Shown here: positions 59,716 through 64,000 of the stretch, piece by piece
Layout of the letters: every line of letters starts with the position of its first letter
Position numbering within the stretch: the stretch's first letter is position 1
Source of the DNA: Thalassovita sp.
Lineage (GTDB): Bacteria; Pseudomonadota; Alphaproteobacteria; Rhodobacterales; Rhodobacteraceae
Length of the DNA stretch: 64,000 nucleotides
Reading direction: 5' to 3'
Assembly: GCF_963691685.1 (NCBI RefSeq)
Contig: NZ_OY829290.1
Coordinates: 1,736,001-1,800,000, forward strand
Notes under the pieces: generated by a model
Seen by the model: only the letters and a program-made list of their open reading frames with translations
Database searches by the model: none
Told to the model about the DNA's origin: nothing
Position numbers and translations under genes: made by a program

Positions 59716-61933
59716 GCTCATCCAGGGCGGCGAGATCCTGTTGTTTGGCACCATCATGCGGGATCGTTGGATCTGGCCTGAGGATGAAGGTTTGTTCAGC
59801 TCAGTAATGGTCAATCAGGCGCTCGGGCAGTTCAACAATGGCCCGGTGACACTGCGGGTTAACTGCGACGGCGGGGATCCGTTCGAAGGCGAAGCCATCC
59901 GTGCAGCGATTGCCGATTATCCGGGTGAGGTCACAATCAAGATCCATGGGGCGGCGCATTCGGCGGCCTCGTTGATGATCCTGAGCGCCGACCAGATCGA
60001 AATGTCGCTGGGATCGGTCATGCTGGTGCATGACCCATCAACCGGGGCCTATGGCAACCCTGCCGAGATCAAGGCCACGCTTGAGGATCTTGAGGCTTTG
60101 GCCGAGGTCTATGCCTCTGTCTATGCGATGCGCACCGGCAAGACGCAGGCGCAGGCCCGCGAGATCATGCGCAAAGGGATCACCTTCTCGGCCTCACAGG
60201 CGGTTGAGGAGGGCTTTGTGGATCGGGTCAGCGTTGACTGTGAAACGGGCGCAGAACTGCCCGCCTCAGAAATGCACCAAAAGGCGCAGATCGCCATGAT
60301 GCAGGCGGCGGGCCGGGTCCGCGCCGCCCAGATGAAATTTGATGCCGCCAAGGCGTCAGACAGCAACAGCGCCTCGGGCGCTGCAACCGGGGCAGATGCG
60401 CCCCTTTCCAATGGAGAGCCTCAGATGGTTAAGAAAAACCCCAAGACGGGTGCCCAAACGGGTGCCCCGGTGAATGATCCCGCAGCCACCACTATGGCAG
60501 GCGGCGATCAAGGCACCGCACCGGCTGGCACTGCCGGTGCCAGCGCACCTGATGACGGCGGGCAGGCGGCTGCTGCGTCGGGTGCAGACGGCGTGCCTGC
60601 AGAAGGTCAAACCGGCGCAGTGATGCAGGCTGGTCAAACTACGGTCGCATCGGAGGTCGCTGCCGCTCTGGCGGCTGATCGTGCCCGTGGCGCCGAGATC
60701 CGCGAAATGGCTGCGCCCTTCGCCATGCATATGGAGCCGGGGGCGATTGATGACCTGGTAAATAACGGCAGCACCGTTGACCAGGCGCGCGCAGTGGTGA
60801 TGGCCGCTGCCGCAAGTCACCAGCCGCAGACCCGCCGCGTGCAGATCACCCGCGATGAAACTGATACCCGCATGGAAGGCATGATCGGCGCTCTGATGCA
60901 CCAGGCCAATCCGGGTGCTTATGCTCTGGAAGGCCCGGCGGAAAGCTATCGCGGTCTGCGTCTCAAATCCCTGGCCATGCAACTTTCCGGCGGTGGCTTC
61001 GGATATGACGAAATGTCGGCAATTCGTCGCGGCATGATCTCAACTTCGATGACCGGCGGCGCACATGGTGTGAGTGATTTTGCCTATATCACGGGCGAGG
61101 TTCTTAACCGGACCCTGCGCGGGTCCTATAAGCGTCGTCCGCAGTCCTGGCGCAAGCTGTCGCGCCGCCGTACTGCAACCGATTTCCGCGCTCTGCACTC
61201 CGTCAACTTCGGTGGTGATCTTGAGTTTAAGAAGGTTGATGAAAATGGCGAATACCAGCGTGCTGTTTTGCAGGATGAAGCCACCAAGCTGGCTGTTGAG
61301 CAGTATGGCCGCGACCTGGCGATCACCCTGAAAGCGGTGATCAACGATGACATGGGCGTCTTTGAGCGCCTGCCGGGTGATTTTGCGATGCGCGCTTCGA
61401 CGCTGGAAAGCAAGGTGATGTGGAAGTTGATCCGCGACAATGCGGAGATCAATGGCACGGCCTTGTTCCATGCTGATCACAAGAACCTGGGTGGCACCGG
61501 GGGCATTACGGTCACCAATGTCGCCAAGGGCCGCAAGGCCATGTGGGAACAGCGCCCGGTTGGTTCCAAAGACAAGGATGACTTCATCGAAGTTGTGCCG
61601 GATCTGATCTACGCCCCGCCTGCGTTGGAAACGTCCATGCTGCAGTTTGTGGCCGAGGCTGTGCCCACCAAGATGGCTGACGCCAACCCGTTTAGCAAAA
61701 CCCTGACGCCGGTAACTGAGGCTCGCCTGGGGGCTGCTGCCGGTGGGTCGGATACCCACTGGTATCTGTTCAGCTCGGACCTGCCGCCTTTGGAGCATGC
61801 TTATCTGGACGGCTATGAGGCCCCTTCGGTGGTGATCAATGAGGGGATGAACCCCGACGTGATCAAGATGACCGCCCGCCATATCTTCGGCGGTGCTGCC
61901 GCTGAGTTCCGCGGTTCCTACCGCCACGGCTGA
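59702..61933 (+). CDS. ClpP-like prohead protease fused to major capsid protein
   Basis: A 743-residue fusion. Residues 1-215 are a ClpP/S14-like maturation protease: G-A-A-H-S-A-A-S with nucleophile Ser87, then V-H-D-P with His110. Residues 216-400 are an Ala/Gly/Asp-rich, scaffold-like part. Residues about 400-743 are an HK97-like major capsid domain (M-T-G-G-A-H-G-V, F-H-A-D-H-K-N-L-G, and A-R-H-I-F-G-G-A-A-A). GGAGAAGG precedes the start at 59702. A second in-frame ATG at 60425 (residue 242) has GGAGA seven bases before it and could give a separate 502-residue scaffold-capsid product. Confidence 0.85.
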   Translation: MKGNKLIQGGEILLFGTIMRDRWIWPEDEGLFSSVMVNQALGQFNNGPVTLRVNCDGGDPFEGEAIRAAIADYPGEVTIKIHGAAHSAASLMILSADQIEMSLGSVMLVHDPSTGAYGNPAEIKATLEDLEALAEVYASVYAMRTGKTQAQAREIMRKGITFSASQAVEEGFVDRVSVDCETGAELPASEMHQKAQIAMMQAAGRVRAAQMKFDAAKASDSNSASGAATGADAPLSNGEPQMVKKNPKTGAQTGAPVNDPAATTMAGGDQGTAPAGTAGASAPDDGGQAAAASGADGVPAEGQTGAVMQAGQTTVASEVAAALAADRARGAEIREMAAPFAMHMEPGAIDDLVNNGSTVDQARAVVMAAAASHQPQTRRVQITRDETDTRMEGMIGALMHQANPGAYALEGPAESYRGLRLKSLAMQLSGGGFGYDEMSAIRRGMISTSMTGGAHGVSDFAYITGEVLNRTLRGSYKRRPQSWRKLSRRRTATDFRALHSVNFGGDLEFKKVDENGEYQRAVLQDEATKLAVEQYGRDLAITLKAVINDDMGVFERLPGDFAMRASTLESKVMWKLIRDNAEINGTALFHADHKNLGGTGGITVTNVAKGRKAMWEQRPVGSKDKDDFIEVVPDLIYAPPALETSMLQFVAEAVPTKMADANPFSKTLTPVTEARLGAAAGGSDTHWYLFSSDLPPLEHAYLDGYEAPSVVINEGMNPDVIKMTARHIFGGAAAEFRGSYRHG
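60410..60427 (+). promoter_or_regulatory. Internal ribosome binding site and start in the capsid fusion gene
   Basis: GGAGA followed by seven bases and ATG (60425) in frame lies just after the protease domain. This is the position where lambda initiates the nested scaffold from inside the protease gene. Confidence 0.5.
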
Positions 61934-61962
61934 TCTGGCCTGACGGCTCCCCTCTAAACATC

Positions 61963-61998
61963 ACCCGCGCGAGGTTCCTGCCTCGGACGGGTTTTCTT
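61963..61998 (+). terminator. Intrinsic terminator after the capsid gene
   Basis: ACCCG...CGAGG (61963-61974) pairs with CCTCG...CGGGT (61981-61992) with a 2x2 internal loop, followed by TTTCTTTA. It lies inside the late operon, between capsid and decoration genes. Confidence 0.7.
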
Positions 61999-62025
61999 TA
62001 ACCGCGAAACCTGAGAGGACGCGAA

Positions 62026-62358
62026 ATGAAAAACTATGTTCAAAAGGGTGACAACATCTCAGTCACCGCTGACGCGGATATTGCATCTGGTGAAATGGTC
62101 TTGAAGGGCGCGCTGTTCGGTGTTGCATCGGGCGCAGTCAAGGCTGGCGAAACGGTGACCTTGGTGCGCAAGGGCGTGTTCACTGGCCCCAAAGCGACCG
62201 GCCAGTCCTGGTCAGTGGGTGCCAAAATCTACTGGGATGAAACCGCGAAAAAGCTGACCACCACGGCCACCAGCAACAAACTGGTTGGCTGTGTCGTCTT
62301 GGCTGCGGGCTCGTCTGACGCCACCGGCACGGTGCTGCTGGACGGCGTGATCTGCTAA
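62026..62358 (+). CDS. DUF2190 capsid decoration/stabilising protein
   Basis: A 110-residue all-beta protein of the DUF2190 group: N-Y-V-Q-K-G-D-N-I-S-V, then L-F-G-V-A-S-G, V-F-T-G-P-K and I-Y-W-D-E-T-A-K-K-L-T. In several phages the gene next to the capsid gene encodes the trimeric decoration or cement protein, as gpD in lambda. GAGAGGA precedes the ATG. Confidence 0.85.
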   Translation: MKNYVQKGDNISVTADADIASGEMVLKGALFGVASGAVKAGETVTLVRKGVFTGPKATGQSWSVGAKIYWDETAKKLTTTATSNKLVGCVVLAAGSSDATGTVLLDGVIC

Positions 62359-62361
62359 TCG

Positions 62362-62682
62362 ATGCAGGGGCCGTTTCGCGGGATCGCCAAGACTCTTTCG
62401 GGTATCTTTGGCGGTCCCGTTACCATCCAGCCGGAAAGTGGTGGGCCTTATGAGGTGCGCGGGATCTTTCGCCAGGTTCCGGGTGTGGTCGCTGCCGAGG
62501 GCGGCGCAGAGATTGCGGTCACACGCCCGCAGCTCAAGCTTCACCGCCCAGACGCTGATCAGATCTTTGACGGTGATGATATTTTGCCCGGAGATGGCAA
62601 AACCTATCGCGCCTACGGGCGTACTGATCCCGCCAGCCCCGCGCCTGACGCCCTTGTGACGCTGGATCTTGAGGAGATCTAA
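62362..62682 (+). CDS. Head-tail joining protein (gpFII-like)
   Basis: A 106-residue protein with a beta-rich core (V-T-I-Q-P-E-S-G-G-P-Y-E-V-R-G-I-F) and a late P-G-D-G-K-T-Y-R-A motif, as in phage head-tail joining proteins of the lambda FII family. Its position between decoration and tail-terminator genes fits. Confidence 0.72.
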   Translation: MQGPFRGIAKTLSGIFGGPVTIQPESGGPYEVRGIFRQVPGVVAAEGGAEIAVTRPQLKLHRPDADQIFDGDDILPGDGKTYRAYGRTDPASPAPDALVTLDLEEI

Positions 62683-62685
62683 CCC

Positions 62686-63147
62686 GTGTCTGAAACTCAT
62701 ATTGTTAAGGCGCAGCGCCATGCCCTGCGGGATCTCCTGGAGAATGCGGCGCTGACTGTGGTCGTTGACCAGGTGCCTGTGCCTGTCACGATTTTGCGGC
62801 GTCCTCCTGCGGGGTTGAAGGTCGCACCGGAAAAACTGCCTGCGGTCTACATCTACAACAACGGGGAACAGGTTGCTGGACGTGATCTGCAAACCGTTGA
62901 TCGCACCCCTCGCTTTGAAATCGTGATGCTGGCGGCTGACAAGGGCGATCCGCAGGATCAGCTTGATGATCTACAGCTCCTCATTGAACGCGAAATTTTG
63001 GGATCCGGCCTTTTGTCGGGCACCTGTCATGCGATTGACCTGGAGGCCACCAACACCGTGCAGGACGCGGGCCGGGTGCTTTATGGGGTTCGGTCGCTTT
63101 CCTATCGTCTGCTGGCCAATGTGACGGCGGGCGATCCTTCACTTTAA
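62686..63147 (+). CDS. Tail terminator/minor tail protein (gpU-like)
   Basis: A 153-residue protein starting at GTG three bases after the preceding stop. It has A-L-R-D-L-L near the start, P-A-V-Y-I-Y-N-N-G-E in the middle and a repeat of beta strands ending V-L-Y-G-V-R-S-L-S-Y-R-L. Size, fold pattern and position suit a lambda gpU/Z-type protein that caps the tail tube. Confidence 0.65.
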   Translation: MSETHIVKAQRHALRDLLENAALTVVVDQVPVPVTILRRPPAGLKVAPEKLPAVYIYNNGEQVAGRDLQTVDRTPRFEIVMLAADKGDPQDQLDDLQLLIEREILGSGLLSGTCHAIDLEATNTVQDAGRVLYGVRSLSYRLLANVTAGDPSL

Positions 63148-63164
63148 CCAAAAGGAGGCAGGTC

Positions 63165-63590
63165 ATGCCTGTAACCAGCGCAGAAACGGGCCTTGGGGCC
63201 ACTATTTTGATTGGAAACGGCGTTGATGGTGGCTCAACCACCTACACGCTGATTGGTGAAATCACCTCGATCAAGCCCCCGTCTGTCGAGCGCGAGGCGA
63301 TTGATGCCTCGCATCTGAACAGCCCCGGTGATGTGCGCGAGTATATCGCGGGCATGCTGAATGCGGGTGCTGTCAACATCGGCCTGAACCACAAGCCACA
63401 CGCAGCAGATCCGCTGTTGGCGGCGATCATTGCGGGCAAGATCGATTTGCGGATCACCTATCGCGGCGGCGTGCAGATCGATTTCCACGGTATTCCGACA
63501 GCTTGGGAACCTGGCGAAGTTACTGGCGACAAGCTGTCGTGTTCCTTCACCATGCAGCCCAACGGCTTGCCACAGATCACCGGACCCTAA
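63165..63590 (+). CDS. Major tail tube protein
   Basis: A 141-residue beta-rich protein. T-Y-T-L-I-G-E-I-T-S-I near the start, then I-D-A-S-H-L-N-S-P-G-D-V-R-E-Y-I, and F-T-M-Q-P-N-G-L-P at the end follow the pattern of lambda gpV-like tail tube subunits. A strong AAAGGAGG ribosome binding site suits a highly expressed structural protein. Confidence 0.85.
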   Translation: MPVTSAETGLGATILIGNGVDGGSTTYTLIGEITSIKPPSVEREAIDASHLNSPGDVREYIAGMLNAGAVNIGLNHKPHAADPLLAAIIAGKIDLRITYRGGVQIDFHGIPTAWEPGEVTGDKLSCSFTMQPNGLPQITGP

Positions 63591-63612
63591 GGGGCACAAC
63601 GCAACAGACTGA

Positions 63613-63641
63613 GGCCGGGCCAAACGCCCGGCCTTTTCTTT
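63613..63641 (+). terminator. Strong intrinsic terminator after the tail tube gene
   Basis: GGCCGGGC (63613-63620) and GCCCGGCC (63626-63633) form an 8-bp perfect stem with a 5-base loop, followed by TTTTCTTT. It lies between tail tube and chaperone genes, inside the late transcript. Confidence 0.88.
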
Positions 63642-63661
63642 AGATCTAAGGAGGCCAAGAC

Positions 63662-63991
63662 ATGGCAAACAAACATCGCGGCGAGATCGCTGTGGATCTG
63701 AACGGGGAGCCTGTAAAGCTGCGGTTGACCGTCAACTCGATCTGCGAGCTGGAGGAGTTGGACGGGCGGTCCATCACCGAAATTCTGGAGGCAGTCAGCC
63801 AACCAAATGTGAAAATGTTGCTGCTGCGAAAATTCTTTTGGGCGCTGATGTTGGATGACAATCCCGACGCAACGCTTGAGGACGCAGGTAAGATCGTTGC
63901 TGCCCTGCAGGGGCGGCATACTGAGATCCTGGCAGATGCGGTTGCAATGGCGTTCCCTGAGGCCCAGGAGGGCGATGGCGAGGGAAAGTAG
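63662..63991 (+). CDS. Tail assembly chaperone (GTA/lambda gpG-like)
   Basis: A 109-residue protein. It begins with a G-E-I-A-V-D-L-N-G-E-P-V-K-L-R-L-T strand pair, followed by I-C-E-L-E-E-L and helices. This is the pattern of tail assembly chaperones of gene-transfer-agent and siphophage type, placed between tube and tape-measure genes. A strong AAGGAGG lies before the ATG. No slippery frameshift site is apparent before the stop. Confidence 0.75.
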   Translation: MANKHRGEIAVDLNGEPVKLRLTVNSICELEELDGRSITEILEAVSQPNVKMLLLRKFFWALMLDDNPDATLEDAGKIVAALQGRHTEILADAVAMAFPEAQEGDGEGK

Positions 63992-64000
63992 ATGACGGGT
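63992..64000 (+). CDS. Start of the next tail gene, cut by the window edge
   Basis: An ATG follows directly on the TAG of the chaperone gene, with GAGGGAAAG upstream as ribosome binding site. Only three codons are visible. By position it may be the second chaperone-region gene before the tape measure. Confidence 0.4.

Noticed and set aside
43046..64000. Phage region as a gene transfer agent
   Set aside because: It has integrase, repressor, primase, origin-like DNA and lambda-type head genes, unlike the integrase-free GTA cluster of Rhodobacterales; only the tail chaperone resembles GTA proteins.

Overview
The window is a chromosomal segment of a Rhodobacteraceae bacterium, most likely of the Roseobacter group. 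This rests on the gene order pyrH-frr-uppS-cdsA-dxr-rseP-bamA-skp-fabZ-lpxA-lpxI-lpxB, the use of LpxI rather than LpxH, the G+C-rich codon use, and general protein character. The species cannot be named from the sequence alone. CORE PART (1-42.97 kb). It opens with the 3' end of a class II amidotransferase gene. Then come typA, a TonB-dependent receptor, ssb, a lytic transglycosylase, a di-heme cytochrome c peroxidase, an unknown gene, an AraC regulator and miaA. The envelope cluster spans 10.5-23.8 kb. It couples UMP kinase and ribosome recycling to undecaprenyl-PP, CDP-diacylglycerol and MEP isoprenoid synthesis, site-2 proteolysis, outer membrane protein assembly and lipid A synthesis. A formate/nitrite transporter gene sits antisense between pyrH and frr, and a 41-residue membrane peptide gene lies between rseP and bamA. 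From 23.9 to 42.7 kb are housekeeping and accessory genes: a ThiE-like protein, two separate TfoX-domain proteins, a TrmJ-like methyltransferase, ctaA, an M32 carboxypeptidase, gyrA, marC, an ABC-F ATPase, a Bcr/CflA exporter, ndk, an SDR, a YcaQ-like protein, a divergent TauE/LysR pair and an acyl-CoA ligase. A short intergenic repeat occurs four times here. PROPHAGE PART (about 42.97 kb to beyond the right edge). A tRNA gene with anticodon CAU (most like tRNA-Ile2) is followed at once by a leftward tyrosine integrase gene, so its 3' end is the likely attL. The prophage is lambda-like in its head genes. Its leftward early operon holds a degenerate NYN-domain protein, a candidate Acb2/Tad1 cyclic-nucleotide sponge (anti-CBASS or anti-Thoeris) flanked by a 32-nt direct repeat, several small unknown genes and the integrase. 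A switch region (46.2-48.5 kb) has two long near-perfect dyads of the same operator sequence. Around them lie a C-type repressor, a Cro-like protein, a secreted or anchored Cache-like protein with no effector domain, and a GNAT acetyltransferase. Rightward genes give a primase and a replicative ATPase, then a gene-less 300-bp stretch dense in GTAAC/GTTAC repeats (candidate origin). A NusG paralogue follows, and then the late genes: terminase, portal, a ClpP-type protease fused to the capsid protein, decoration, head-tail and tail genes. Several intrinsic terminators lie inside the late region, which fits antitermination by the NusG paralogue. The right end of the prophage is outside the window. 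MOST NOTABLE: the Acb2/Tad1 candidate in its repeat-flanked slot, the shared operator network, the candidate origin, the NusG-terminator arrangement and the protease-capsid fusion with an internal start.
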